Source: Paraburkholderia sacchari
Lineage (GTDB): Bacteria; Pseudomonadota; Gammaproteobacteria; Burkholderiales; Burkholderiaceae
DNA length: 64,000 nucleotides
Direction of reading: 5' to 3'
Assembly: GCF_000785435.2 (NCBI RefSeq)
Contig: NZ_JTDB02000007.1
Coordinates: 129,745-193,744, forward strand
Positions 27,499-36,047 of this stretch are shown here, one piece after another; the first letter of the stretch is position 1, and the number at the start of each line of letters is the position of its first letter. Position numbers and translations under genes: made by a program. The notes beneath the pieces are model-generated. The model was not told the origin of the DNA, searched no databases, and saw only the letters and a program-made list of their open reading frames with translations.

Positions 27499-30363
27499 AT
27501 GTCGGAAACGATGAAGCAATTTCAGCTGAACTCCTATCTGTTCGGCGGCAATGCTCCGTATGTCGAAGAGCTATACGAAGCATATCTTGATAACCCTGCG
27601 TCCGTTCCGGACAACTGGCGCGAGTACTTCGACGCACTGCAAAACGTGCCGTCGTCGAGCGGCACCACGGACAACGACATCGCCCATGGGCCGATCGTCG
27701 AGTCGTTTGCGCAGCGCGCCAAGGCCAACGCGTTCATTCCGCGTGGAGGCGGCGAAGACCTCGCCACGGCACGCAAGCAGGTGTACGTTCAATCCCTCAT
27801 CGGTGCTTATCGATTCCTTGGCTCGCAATGGGCCAACCTCGATCCGCTGAAGCGCCGTGAGCGTCCGAATATCCCCGAGCTCGAGCCCGCGTTCTACGAC
27901 TTCACCGAAGCCGACATGGACGAGACGTTCAGCGCCACGAACCTGTACTTCGGGTTCGAGCGCGCGTCGCTGCGCGAGATCGTCAAGGCGCTGCGCGACA
28001 CGTACTGCGGCACGATCGGCGCCGAGTACATGTACATCAGCGATCCTGAGCAAAAGCGCTGGTGGAAGGAGCGTCTCGAGTCGATCCGCTCGACGCCCAG
28101 CTTCTCGAACGAGAAGAAGAAACACATTCTGCAGCGCCTGACGGCCGCCGAAGGCCTCGAGCGCTTCCTGCACACCAAGTACGTCGGCCAGAAGCGCTTC
28201 TCGCTCGAAGGCGGCGAGTCCTTCATCGCCGCGATGGACGAAGTCGTTCGTCACGCGGGCGCCAAGGGCGTGCAGGAAATCGTGATCGGCATGGCTCACC
28301 GCGGCCGTCTGAACGTGCTCGTGAATACGCTCGGCAAGATGCCGTCGGACCTGTTCGCCGAATTCGAAGGCAAGCACGTCGACGACCTGCCGGCCGGCGA
28401 CGTGAAGTACCACAAGGGCTTCTCGTCGGACATCGCGACCGAAGGCGGTCCGGTCCACCTGTCGCTCGCGTTCAACCCGTCGCACCTCGAAATCGTCAAC
28501 CCGGTGGTCGAGGGTTCGGCGAAGGCGCGTATGGACCGCCGCGGCGACGACAACGGCCTGCAAGTGCTGCCGGTGCAGATCCACGGCGACGCGGCCTTCG
28601 CGGGCCAGGGCGTCGTGATGGAAACGCTGAACCTCGCGCAAACGCGCGGTTACGGCACGCACGGCACGCTGCACATCGTCATCAACAACCAGATCGGCTT
28701 CACGACTTCGGACCCGCGCGACGCGCGTTCGACGCTCTACTGCACCGACGTGGTCAAGATGATCGAAGCGCCGGTGCTGCACGTGAACGGCGACGATCCG
28801 GAAGCGGTCGTGCTGGCCATTCAGCTCGCGGTCGAGTTCCGCATGCAGTTCCACAAGGATGTCGTGGTCGACATCATCTGCTTCCGCAAGCTCGGCCACA
28901 ACGAGCAGGACACCCCGGCGGTCACGCAGCCGCTCATGTACAAGACGATCGCGAAGCACCCGGGCACCCGTGCGCTGTACGCCGAGAAGCTCGTGCAGCA
29001 GGGCGTGATCACGGCCGAGGACGGCGACAACTACGTCAAGGCCTACCGTTCCGCGATGGACGAAGGCCACCACACGGTCGATCCGGTGCTCTCGAACTAC
29101 AAGAGCAAGTACGCGGTGGACTGGGTGCCGTTCCTGAACCGCAAGTGGACCGACGCAGCGGACACGGCAGTGCCGCTCGCGGAACTCAAGCGTCTCGCTG
29201 AGCGCATCACGACGATCCCGGAGAACTTCAAGGTTCACCCGCTGGTCGAGCGCGTTATCAACGACCGCCGCGCGATGGGCAAGGGCGAAGCGAAGCTCGA
29301 CTGGGGCATGGGCGAGCACCTCGCGTTCGCGTCGCTGGTCGCTTCGGGCTACGCCGTGCGCCTCACGGGCCAGGACTCGGGTCGCGGCACGTTCACCCAC
29401 CGTCACGCCGTTCTGCACGACCAGAACCGCGAGCGCTGGAACGACGGCACGTACATCCCGCTGCAGAACATCGGCGAGAACCAGGCGAGCTTCACGGTGA
29501 TCGACTCGGTGCTCTCCGAAGAAGCGGTGCTCGGCTTCGAGTACGGCTATTCGACGGCTGAGCCGAACACGCTGGTGGCGTGGGAAGGCCAGTTCGGCGA
29601 TTTCGTGAACGGCGCGCAAGTCGTGATCGACCAGTTCATCTCGTCGGGCGAAGTGAAGTGGGGCCGCGTTTCGGGTCTCACGATGCTGCTGCCGCACGGC
29701 TACGAAGGCCAGGGTCCGGAGCACTCGTCGGCGCGTATCGAGCGCTTCCTGCAACTGTGCGCCGAGCACAACATGCAGGTCGTCCAGCCGACCACGCCCG
29801 CGCAGATCTTCCACGTGCTGCGCCGCCAGATGATCCGCCTGTTCCGCAAGCCGCTCATCATCTTCACGCCGAAGTCGCTGCTGCGTCACAAGGAAGCCGT
29901 GTCGGACCTGTCTGAACTCGCGAAGGGCACGTTCCAGCCGGTCATCGGCGAAGTGGACGACACGATCGACGCGAAGAAGGTCAAGCGCATCGTCGCTTGC
30001 TCGGGCCGCGTGTACTACGACCTCGTCGCGCATCGCCGCGAATCGAAGTCGAACGACGTCGCGATCATCCGCATCGAGCAGCTCTATCCGTTCGCGCACA
30101 AGCAGTTCGAAGCCGAGCTGAAGAAGTACGACAACGCGACGGAAGTGGTGTGGGTGCAGGACGAGCCGCAGAATCAGGGCCCGTGGTTCTACATCGAGCA
30201 TCACCTGAAGGAAGGCATGAAGGAAGGCATGAAGCTCGCGTACAGCGGCCGTCCTGCTTCCGCCTCGCCGGCCGTCGGCTACTACGCGAAGCACTACGAG
30301 CAGCAGAAGACGCTGATCGAAGGTGCGTTCGGCCGCCTGAAGGGCGCGCAGGTCGCGAAGTAA
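27499..30363 (+). CDS. sucA: 2-oxoglutarate dehydrogenase E1 component
   Basis: A 954-residue thiamine-diphosphate enzyme that decarboxylates 2-oxoglutarate in the TCA cycle and passes succinyl to the E2 lipoyl arm. The N-terminal E2-interaction motif (YVEELYEAYLDNPASVPDNW) is followed by the E1 core with HRGRLNVL, GDAAFAGQGVV and the ThDP/Mg region INNQIGFTTSDP. The transketolase-like C-terminal half contains SGRGTFTHRHAV and LLPHGYEGQGPEHSSAR. GAAAGGTGAG lies before the ATG. It leads the sucA-sucB-lpdA cluster. Confidence 0.97.
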   Translation: MSETMKQFQLNSYLFGGNAPYVEELYEAYLDNPASVPDNWREYFDALQNVPSSSGTTDNDIAHGPIVESFAQRAKANAFIPRGGGEDLATARKQVYVQSLIGAYRFLGSQWANLDPLKRRERPNIPELEPAFYDFTEADMDETFSATNLYFGFERASLREIVKALRDTYCGTIGAEYMYISDPEQKRWWKERLESIRSTPSFSNEKKKHILQRLTAAEGLERFLHTKYVGQKRFSLEGGESFIAAMDEVVRHAGAKGVQEIVIGMAHRGRLNVLVNTLGKMPSDLFAEFEGKHVDDLPAGDVKYHKGFSSDIATEGGPVHLSLAFNPSHLEIVNPVVEGSAKARMDRRGDDNGLQVLPVQIHGDAAFAGQGVVMETLNLAQTRGYGTHGTLHIVINNQIGFTTSDPRDARSTLYCTDVVKMIEAPVLHVNGDDPEAVVLAIQLAVEFRMQFHKDVVVDIICFRKLGHNEQDTPAVTQPLMYKTIAKHPGTRALYAEKLVQQGVITAEDGDNYVKAYRSAMDEGHHTVDPVLSNYKSKYAVDWVPFLNRKWTDAADTAVPLAELKRLAERITTIPENFKVHPLVERVINDRRAMGKGEAKLDWGMGEHLAFASLVASGYAVRLTGQDSGRGTFTHRHAVLHDQNRERWNDGTYIPLQNIGENQASFTVIDSVLSEEAVLGFEYGYSTAEPNTLVAWEGQFGDFVNGAQVVIDQFISSGEVKWGRVSGLTMLLPHGYEGQGPEHSSARIERFLQLCAEHNMQVVQPTTPAQIFHVLRRQMIRLFRKPLIIFTPKSLLRHKEAVSDLSELAKGTFQPVIGEVDDTIDAKKVKRIVACSGRVYYDLVAHRRESKSNDVAIIRIEQLYPFAHKQFEAELKKYDNATEVVWVQDEPQNQGPWFYIEHHLKEGMKEGMKLAYSGRPASASPAVGYYAKHYEQQKTLIEGAFGRLKGAQVAK

Positions 30364-30381
30364 GCACACATAGAGCGAATC

Positions 30382-30444
30382 GAACCGGGAAAGCGCGACT
30401 CATCCATCACGCGCTTTCCCGCGCTCAAGTGCGCGACCCGGTTC
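30382..30444 (+). other. Intercistronic stem-loops between sucA and sucB
   Basis: GGGAAAGCGCG (30387-30397) pairs perfectly with CGCGCTTTCCC (30410-30420), and the outer GAACCGGG (30382-30389) can pair with CCCGGTTC (30437-30444). The two helices share three bases at their edge and so partly compete. There is no T-run, which suggests mRNA processing or stabilisation rather than termination. Confidence 0.55.
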
Positions 30445-30487
30445 GTCATACGGGGAAAATCCCCGGACAAGTATTCAGGAAAATCAC

Positions 30488-31756
30488 ATGGCTATCGTAG
30501 AAGTCAAGGTCCCGCAGTTTTCGGAATCGGTGTCGGAAGGCACGATGCTGCAGTGGAAGAAGAAGGCGGGCGAAGCTGTTGCCCAGGACGAAGTCGTCAT
30601 CGAGATCGAAACCGATAAGGTCGTGCTCGAAGTGCCCGCGCCGGCTGCCGGCGTGCTGAGCGAGATCATCGTGGGCGACGGCTCGACCGTCACGAGCGAG
30701 CAGCTGATCGCGAAGATCGACACGGAAGCCAAGGCGGGCGCCGTTGCGGCTCCGGCCGCTGCCGCCGCGCCCGCTGCTGCTCCCGCAGCCGCACCGGCTG
30801 CCGCCACTGCCGCCTCGACGGCCAGCAGCACTGTGGCGTCGCCCGCAGCGTCGAAGCTGATGGCCGAGCAGGGCCTCTCGGGCGGCGACGTCGCCGGCAC
30901 CGGCCGTGACGGCCGCATCACGAAGCAGGACGTGCTCGGCGCGGGCGCGCCGAAGGCCGCTCCGGCGGCAGCACCGGCTGCCAAGGCCGCCACTGCCGCG
31001 AAGCCCTCGCTGCCGCAAGTCAATGCGCCGGCATCGGCTGCCAACTGGCTCAACAACCGTCCGGAACAGCGCGTGCCGATGTCGCGTCTGCGTGCGCGTA
31101 TCGCCGAGCGTCTGCTCGAGTCGCAGCAAACCAACGCCATCCTCACGACGTTCAACGAAGTGAACATGGCGCCGGTCATGGACCTGCGCAACAAGTACAA
31201 GGACAAGTTCGAGAAGGAACACGGCGTGAAGCTCGGCTTCATGTCGTTCTTCGTGAAGGCGGCAGTCCATGCGCTGAAGAAGTTCCCGCTCGTGAACGCG
31301 TCGATCGACGGCAACGACATCGTCTACCACGGCTACTTCGACATCGGTATCGCGGTCGGCTCGCCGCGTGGTCTGGTGGTGCCCATCCTGCGCAACGCAG
31401 ACCAGATGAGCCTCGCCGACATCGAGAAGAAGATTGCTGAATTCGGTCAGAAGGCCAAGGACGGCAAGCTCTCGATCGAAGAAATGACGGGTGGCACGTT
31501 CTCGATCTCGAACGGCGGTGTGTTCGGCTCGATGCTCTCGACGCCGATCATCAACCCGCCGCAGTCGGCGATCCTCGGCGTGCACGCAACCAAGGAGCGC
31601 GCTGTCGTGGAGAACGGCCAGATCGTGATCCGCCCGATGAACTACCTCGCGATGTCGTACGACCACCGCATCATCGACGGCCGCGAAGCCGTGCTGTCGC
31701 TGGTCGCCATGAAGGACGCGCTGGAAGATCCGGCTCGCCTGCTGCTCGACCTGTAA
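30488..31756 (+). CDS. sucB: 2-oxoglutarate dehydrogenase E2, dihydrolipoyl succinyltransferase
   Basis: A 422-residue E2 core protein. The lipoyl domain has the lipoylated Lys44 in ETDKV. An Ala/Pro-rich swinging linker (about 82-118) leads to the E3-binding domain (SPAASKLMAEQGLSGGDVAGTGRDGRITKQDVL region), a second Ala/Pro linker, and the acyltransferase core ending with the catalytic MSYDHRIIDGREAV motif. It sits between sucA and lpdA, as in most beta-proteobacteria. Confidence 0.97.
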   Translation: MAIVEVKVPQFSESVSEGTMLQWKKKAGEAVAQDEVVIEIETDKVVLEVPAPAAGVLSEIIVGDGSTVTSEQLIAKIDTEAKAGAVAAPAAAAAPAAAPAAAPAAATAASTASSTVASPAASKLMAEQGLSGGDVAGTGRDGRITKQDVLGAGAPKAAPAAAPAAKAATAAKPSLPQVNAPASAANWLNNRPEQRVPMSRLRARIAERLLESQQTNAILTTFNEVNMAPVMDLRNKYKDKFEKEHGVKLGFMSFFVKAAVHALKKFPLVNASIDGNDIVYHGYFDIGIAVGSPRGLVVPILRNADQMSLADIEKKIAEFGQKAKDGKLSIEEMTGGTFSISNGGVFGSMLSTPIINPPQSAILGVHATKERAVVENGQIVIRPMNYLAMSYDHRIIDGREAVLSLVAMKDALEDPARLLLDL

Positions 31757-31794
31757 GCGTAGTTCGTCTAGTACCCCGTCTCACACTGAGCGTC

Positions 31795-31827
31795 GCGCGC
31801 GGATTCCGGAAGCCGGACTCCGCGCGC
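31795..31827 (+). other. Intercistronic hairpin between sucB and lpdA
   Basis: GCGCGCGGA (31795-31803) and TCCGCGCGC (31819-31827) enclose an inner TCCGG-AAG-CCGGA hairpin. The result is an almost continuous 15-bp stem with one mismatch and a 3-nt loop. No T-run follows, so an mRNA stability or processing element is more likely than a terminator. Confidence 0.55.
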
Positions 31828-31853
31828 CGCGCTCACGTATCGAAAGGATGACC

Positions 31854-33284
31854 ATGTCCAAAGAATTTGACGTCGTCGTGATCGGCGCCGGCCCCGGCGG
31901 CTATATCGCGGCGATTCGCGCCGCGCAGCTCGGCAAGTCGGTTGCGTGCATCGAAAAGTGGAAGAACCCGGCCGGCGCGCTGAAGCTCGGCGGCACCTGC
32001 CTGAACGTGGGCTGCATTCCGTCGAAGGCGTTGCTCGCCTCGTCGGAAGAGTTCGAGAATGCCCAGCATCATCTCGCCGACCACGGCATCAGCGTGGGCG
32101 ACGTGAAGATCGACGTCGCGAAGATGCTCGCCCGCAAGGAGGGCATCGTCGAGAAGATGACCAAGGGCATCGAGTTCCTGTTCCGCAAGAACAAGATCAC
32201 GTGGCTCAAGGGTCACGGCAAGTTCACCGGCAAGAATGACGCCGGCGTGCAGATCGAAGTGTCGGGAGAAGGCGAAACTGAAGTCGTCACGGCGAAGAAC
32301 GTCATCATCGCGACGGGCTCGAAGGCGCGCCATCTGCCGGGCATGCCGGTCGACAACAAGATCATCGCCGACAACGAGGGCGCGCTCACGTTCGACTCCG
32401 TGCCGAAGAAGCTGGCCGTGATCGGCGCAGGCGTGATTGGCCTGGAGCTCGGCTCGGTGTGGCGCCGTCTCGGCGCCGACGTCACGATCCTCGAAGCGCT
32501 GCCGGAATTCCTCGGCGCGGCTGACCAGTCGCTCTCGAAGGAAGCCGCGAAGCTCTTCAAGAAGCAGGGTCTCGACATTCACGTCGGCGTGAAGGTGGGC
32601 GAAGTGAAGGCCACCGACAAGAACGTCACGATCAACTACACGGACAAGGACGGCAACGCGCAAGTGCTCGAAGCCGACCGCCTGATCGTGTCGGTTGGCC
32701 GCGTGCCGAACACCGACAACCTCGGCCTCGAAGCGATCGGCCTGAAAGCCAACGAGCGCGGCTTCATCGACGTGGACGACCACTGCGCAACGTCGGTGCC
32801 GAACGTCTACGCGATCGGCGACGTGGTGCGCGGCCCGATGCTCGCGCACAAGGCCGAAGACGAAGGCGTGCTGGTGGCCGAGATCATCGACGGTCAGAAG
32901 CCGCACATCGACTACAACTGCATTCCGTGGGTGATCTACACCGAGCCGGAAATCGCGTGGGTCGGCAAGACGGAGCAGCAGCTCAAGGCCGAAGGCCGCG
33001 ACATCAAGACGGGCCAGTTCCCGTTCATGGCGAACGGCCGCGCGCTCGGCATCAACAAGGCCGACGGCTTTGTGAAGATGATCGCCGACGCGAAGACCGA
33101 CGAGCTGCTCGGCGTGCACATCATCTCGGCGAACGCATCGGACCTGATCGCGGAAGCCGTGGTGGCGATGGAGTTCAAGGCGGCCGCCGAAGACATTGGC
33201 CGCATCTGCCATCCGCACCCGTCGCTGTCCGAAGTCATGCGCGAAGCGGCGCTCGCCACCGACAAGCGCGCGCTCAACATGTAA
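31854..33284 (+). CDS. lpdA: Dihydrolipoyl dehydrogenase (E3)
   Basis: A 476-residue FAD-dependent enzyme that reoxidises the lipoyl arm with NAD+. FAD motif GAGPGG (11-16), redox-active disulfide Cys49/Cys54 in GGTCLNVGCIPSK, NAD-binding VIGAGVIGLELGSVW and the C-terminal HPHPSLSE active-site motif are all present. An upstream in-frame ATG at 31848 overlaps the Shine-Dalgarno GAAAGGA, so the second ATG (31854) was chosen. Confidence 0.97.
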   Translation: MSKEFDVVVIGAGPGGYIAAIRAAQLGKSVACIEKWKNPAGALKLGGTCLNVGCIPSKALLASSEEFENAQHHLADHGISVGDVKIDVAKMLARKEGIVEKMTKGIEFLFRKNKITWLKGHGKFTGKNDAGVQIEVSGEGETEVVTAKNVIIATGSKARHLPGMPVDNKIIADNEGALTFDSVPKKLAVIGAGVIGLELGSVWRRLGADVTILEALPEFLGAADQSLSKEAAKLFKKQGLDIHVGVKVGEVKATDKNVTINYTDKDGNAQVLEADRLIVSVGRVPNTDNLGLEAIGLKANERGFIDVDDHCATSVPNVYAIGDVVRGPMLAHKAEDEGVLVAEIIDGQKPHIDYNCIPWVIYTEPEIAWVGKTEQQLKAEGRDIKTGQFPFMANGRALGINKADGFVKMIADAKTDELLGVHIISANASDLIAEAVVAMEFKAAAEDIGRICHPHPSLSEVMREAALATDKRALNM

Positions 33285-33348
33285 GCACCGAGGGCAGGGC
33301 GGCCGGCTTTTTATGACCGCCCTGTCTCGCAGTAGCATGCATCAGTAC

Positions 33349-33388
33349 AGAGGCGGGTGGGCTCAGGCTCTCCCGCCTCTTTTTGTTT
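33349..33388 (+). terminator. Intrinsic terminator after lpdA
   Basis: AGAGGCGGG (33349-33357) pairs with CCCGCCTCT (33372-33380), followed by TTTTGTTT. A second 8-bp hairpin, CAGGGCGG/CCGCCCTG (33295-33324), lies just before it. The terminator ends 14 bases before the zapE ATG, so zapE depends on read-through or on a promoter overlapping this zone. Confidence 0.8.
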
Positions 33389-33401
33389 GCGGTCCAGAAA
33401 A

Positions 33402-34499
33402 ATGAACGTCACCGAATACTACGAAAACGAACTGCAGAAGCGGGGCTATAAACCCGATGCGGCCCAGCGCACCGCCATCGACCGGCTGCAGCGGTGCTAC
33501 GACGAGTGGGGCGCCTACAAGGGGCGCCGCTCGAACGCGTTCTGGAAGCTCATCAATCACCCGGATCTGCCGCGCGGGGTTTACATGTGGGGTGGCGTGG
33601 GCCGCGGCAAGAGTTTCCTGATGGACAGTTTCTATGCGGTCGTGCCGTTGCAACGCAAGACGCGTCTGCATTTTCACGAATTCATGCGCGAGGTGCACCG
33701 CGAACTCGAAGAGCTCAAGGGGCAGGCCGATCCGCTCGACGAACTCGCGCGCCGCATCGCGAAGCGCTATCGCCTGATTTGCTTCGACGAATTCCACGTC
33801 TCGGACATTGCCGATGCGATGATCCTTTATCGCCTTTTGGACGGTCTGTTCAAGAATGGCGTGCAGTTCGTGATGACGTCCAACTACGATCCCGATTTGC
33901 TCTATCCCGACGGCCTGCATCGCGACCGCATGCTGCCCGCCATCGAGCTCATCAAGGAAAAGTTGGATGTCCTGAACGTCGATGCCGGCATCGATTATCG
34001 CCAGCGCACGCTCGCGCAGGTCGAGGTCTATCACACGCCGCTAGGCGCGGCTGCGGACAAGGCGTTGCGCCACTCGTTCGCGGAGCTTGCCGCGGTGCCC
34101 GACGAAAGCCCGCTGCTGCGCATCGAGAAGCGCGAACTCAAGGCATTGCGCAAGGCGGATGGCGTAGTGTGGTTCGATTTCGCCACGCTGTGCGGCGGCC
34201 CTCGCTCGCAGAACGACTACCTGGAACTCGCGAGCCGTTTCCACGCTGTGATCCTCTCCGATGTGCCGCAGATGACACCGCGCATGCAATCCGAAGCGCG
34301 CCGCTTCACCTGGCTCATCGACGTGTTCTACGACCACAAGGTGAAGCTGCTGATGTCGGCCGCGGTGCCGCCCGAGGAGCTTTACGTGGAGGGTCCGATG
34401 GCCAACGAGTTCACGCGCACGGTTTCGCGCATCGTCGAGATGCAGTCGAAGGAGTATCTGGAAACGCCGCGCCGCATCGTCGATACGACGCTCACTTAA
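33402..34499 (+). CDS. zapE: AFG1-family ATPase, cell-division protein ZapE
   Basis: A 365-residue AAA-type ATPase related to mitochondrial AFG1/LACE1 and E. coli ZapE, an FtsZ-associated protein important under stress. Walker A is GGVGRGKS (64-71), Walker B LICFDEFHV, and the sensor motif is VMTSNYDPDLLY. The C-terminal RRFTWLIDVFYDHKVKLLMSA is typical. The start at MNVTEYYE matches family members; upstream codons run through a terminator and were discarded. Gene order lpdA-zapE is common in Burkholderiales. Confidence 0.93.
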   Translation: MNVTEYYENELQKRGYKPDAAQRTAIDRLQRCYDEWGAYKGRRSNAFWKLINHPDLPRGVYMWGGVGRGKSFLMDSFYAVVPLQRKTRLHFHEFMREVHRELEELKGQADPLDELARRIAKRYRLICFDEFHVSDIADAMILYRLLDGLFKNGVQFVMTSNYDPDLLYPDGLHRDRMLPAIELIKEKLDVLNVDAGIDYRQRTLAQVEVYHTPLGAAADKALRHSFAELAAVPDESPLLRIEKRELKALRKADGVVWFDFATLCGGPRSQNDYLELASRFHAVILSDVPQMTPRMQSEARRFTWLIDVFYDHKVKLLMSAAVPPEELYVEGPMANEFTRTVSRIVEMQSKEYLETPRRIVDTTLT

Positions 34500-34648
34500 T
34501 CAGTGGGGTCTGTCGCTCCTGAAAATACCGCGATTCCTCGCAAAAACAGGCGCGGATGCGTTTTTTCAAGATTCGGACTCGTCTGATAGGGGCCGCAGGA
34601 GCAAGTCGATATCTTTAGTCAGGACAGGTTCCGACAAAGGAGTAGACC

Positions 34649-35110
34649 ATGACCCCCCATCGCGATATTACCGAGGAAGAATGGCAGCGCGTGATGCCGC
34701 TGCTGCCAGAACTGCGTCCGCGCTCGGAAATGCGCGGCCGTCCGCTTGCCAACACCCGTTCGGTGCTCAACGGCGTTTTGTGGGTCATGTATAGCGGCGC
34801 TACGTGGTCGGCCATGCCGCGCCGCTATCCGTCCTATCAAACCTGCCATCGCCGCTTCAAAGCCTGGCATGACGAAGGGGTTCTCAAGCGCGTGATGGCC
34901 GAGCTTTTCGGCGACGAGGGCATCGCGCTGTGCGACACCATCGAATCGCGCATGCGCAAGCATTTGAGCCGTGCAGAAAAGGCCGCCGCACGCGTTCAGG
35001 AAGGCTTGCCCGGACTGCCGTCCACCACGCGCCATTCGCCGTTCAGCCCCGCCACGTCCGGTGTGCCGCAGCCGTTGAGTTATCGGTCGGTGTATCGGCA
35101 TACGGCTTGA
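34649..35110 (+). CDS. Standalone DUF4096 protein (IS5-type transposase N-terminal domain)
   Basis: A 153-residue protein whose first about 95 residues match the DUF4096 module that normally forms the N-terminus (OrfA) of IS5/IS402-type transposases. Recognisable parts are ITEEEWQRVMPLLPE, GRPLANTRSVLNGVLWVMYSGATWSAMPRRYPSYQTCHRRF and KAWHDEGVLKRVM. No DDE catalytic part follows in any frame; the remaining 55 residues are unlike transposase and end in a Ser/Pro/Tyr-rich tail. GACAAAGGAG precedes the ATG. It is either a truncated insertion sequence or a domesticated DNA-binding protein. It converges on the DUF2147 gene with a 6-base gap. Confidence 0.75.
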   Translation: MTPHRDITEEEWQRVMPLLPELRPRSEMRGRPLANTRSVLNGVLWVMYSGATWSAMPRRYPSYQTCHRRFKAWHDEGVLKRVMAELFGDEGIALCDTIESRMRKHLSRAEKAAARVQEGLPGLPSTTRHSPFSPATSGVPQPLSYRSVYRHTA

Positions 35111-35116
35111 TCGCGC

Positions 35117-35602
35117 TTACTGCTGGCGTACCCAGGTCTGCGAGCGGCCCAGTAGCGAAATGCCCAGATAACCGCGCACCACCAGCTTCTGGCCGCCGTC
35201 TTCGGTGTGGATCTTGCAGCGGTACACCTTGCCGTTCTCGGGGTCGAGAATGTGCCCGCCATCCCATTCGCTGCCGGCCTGCCTCATGCCGTCGATGATC
35301 GTCATGCCCAGAATCAGCTGGTCCTTGCGTGAGTCCGTGCACGCCGTGCAGCGGCGGTCCGGCTGATCGTTCGCACCCTGCCCCTTGATGATCTTGCCGG
35401 TGAGGCCGCCGCTGCCATCTTCGCTGATCTGCACGAGCGCTTTGGGCTGTCCGCTGTGATCGTCGATCGTTTGCCAGACGCCGACAGGCGAATTCGATTG
35501 CGCATGGGCGGCGATCACGCCGCCAAGCAGCGCGCCGGCCAGCACGATATGACGCGCCGCACGAGCGGCGAACGCATTGCCGCGGCTGTTGAACGGGACC
35601 AT
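35117..35602 (-). CDS. DUF2147 family secreted protein
   Basis: A 161-residue protein with a cleavable signal peptide (hydrophobic IVLAGALLGGVIAAHAQS) and a single DUF2147 domain. The domain has the features SPVGVWQTIDDHSGQPKALVQI, the paired-Cys CTACTDSRKDQL segment and WDGGHILDPENGKVYRCK. Members are small lipocalin-like periplasmic or outer-membrane proteins of unknown function, often next to stress genes. GGAGGAAGAC precedes the ATG at 35602; the frame is open further upstream but without a second start of merit. Confidence 0.88.
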   Translation of the reverse strand: MVPFNSRGNAFAARAARHIVLAGALLGGVIAAHAQSNSPVGVWQTIDDHSGQPKALVQISEDGSGGLTGKIIKGQGANDQPDRRCTACTDSRKDQLILGMTIIDGMRQAGSEWDGGHILDPENGKVYRCKIHTEDGGQKLVVRGYLGISLLGRSQTWVRQQ

Positions 35603-35838
35603 ATGTCTTCCTCCACTGGTGTTTATCGGTATGTTTTTCAAACCGCCGCGAGCCCGGTTGCGTGGCAGCGAACTGCGGCAAAGGCGGGCGGCGGTCAGCG
35701 CAGGATACGCGAAAGCACTTCGCGCGTTTGCGAGGAGAAACTCTAGTCGGCGTTCACGGCGCGTGGCGCACGCGCCGCGCCTGACGGACTGTTGCCGTGA
35801 ATCGGTTGTCGCGAATCGCCCGGTTTGCGGCTTTTGGC

Positions 35839-36046
35839 TCAATTGGGCTGATACGAGAACGTAGCATTCACAGGCGGGCTGCGCGACGCGCTTTCAACGG
35901 GCGCATCGGCCAGCGCCTTCGCCACTGAGAGATCGAGGCTGTAGTACTTGCCGTCCGTGATCCGGAACCCCGCCGAAGCCGACGAAAGCCGCGAAGGCGA
36001 GGGCGTGCCCGCATGCAGGTACACGCGCGCCATGTCGAACGACACA
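35839..36046 (-). pseudogene. 3' remnant of a TpsB (FhaC/ShlB-type) outer-membrane transporter gene
   Basis: The minus frame ending at 35839 encodes about 68 residues resembling the last strands of a two-partner-secretion TpsB barrel: YVSFDMARVYLHAGTPSPSR, then ITDGKYYSLDLSVAKALADAP, then a SRSPPVNATFSYQPN terminus. Upstream of about 36046 the frame continues only as the antisense of a sigma-54 activator fragment, so similarity breaks there. I read this as the tail of a larger deleted gene joined by rearrangement to the next pseudogene. Identification is from recalled family features and is moderate. Confidence 0.45.
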
Positions 36047-36047
36047 T

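Noticed and set aside
27571..30369. Open frame of 932 codons antisense to sucA
   Set aside because: Same composition artefact opposite a certain sucA, with no ribosome-binding site or motifs.
34500..34648. Possible inverted repeat ends of an insertion sequence before the DUF4096 gene
   Set aside because: No matching terminal repeats or target duplication were seen on the two sides of the gene.
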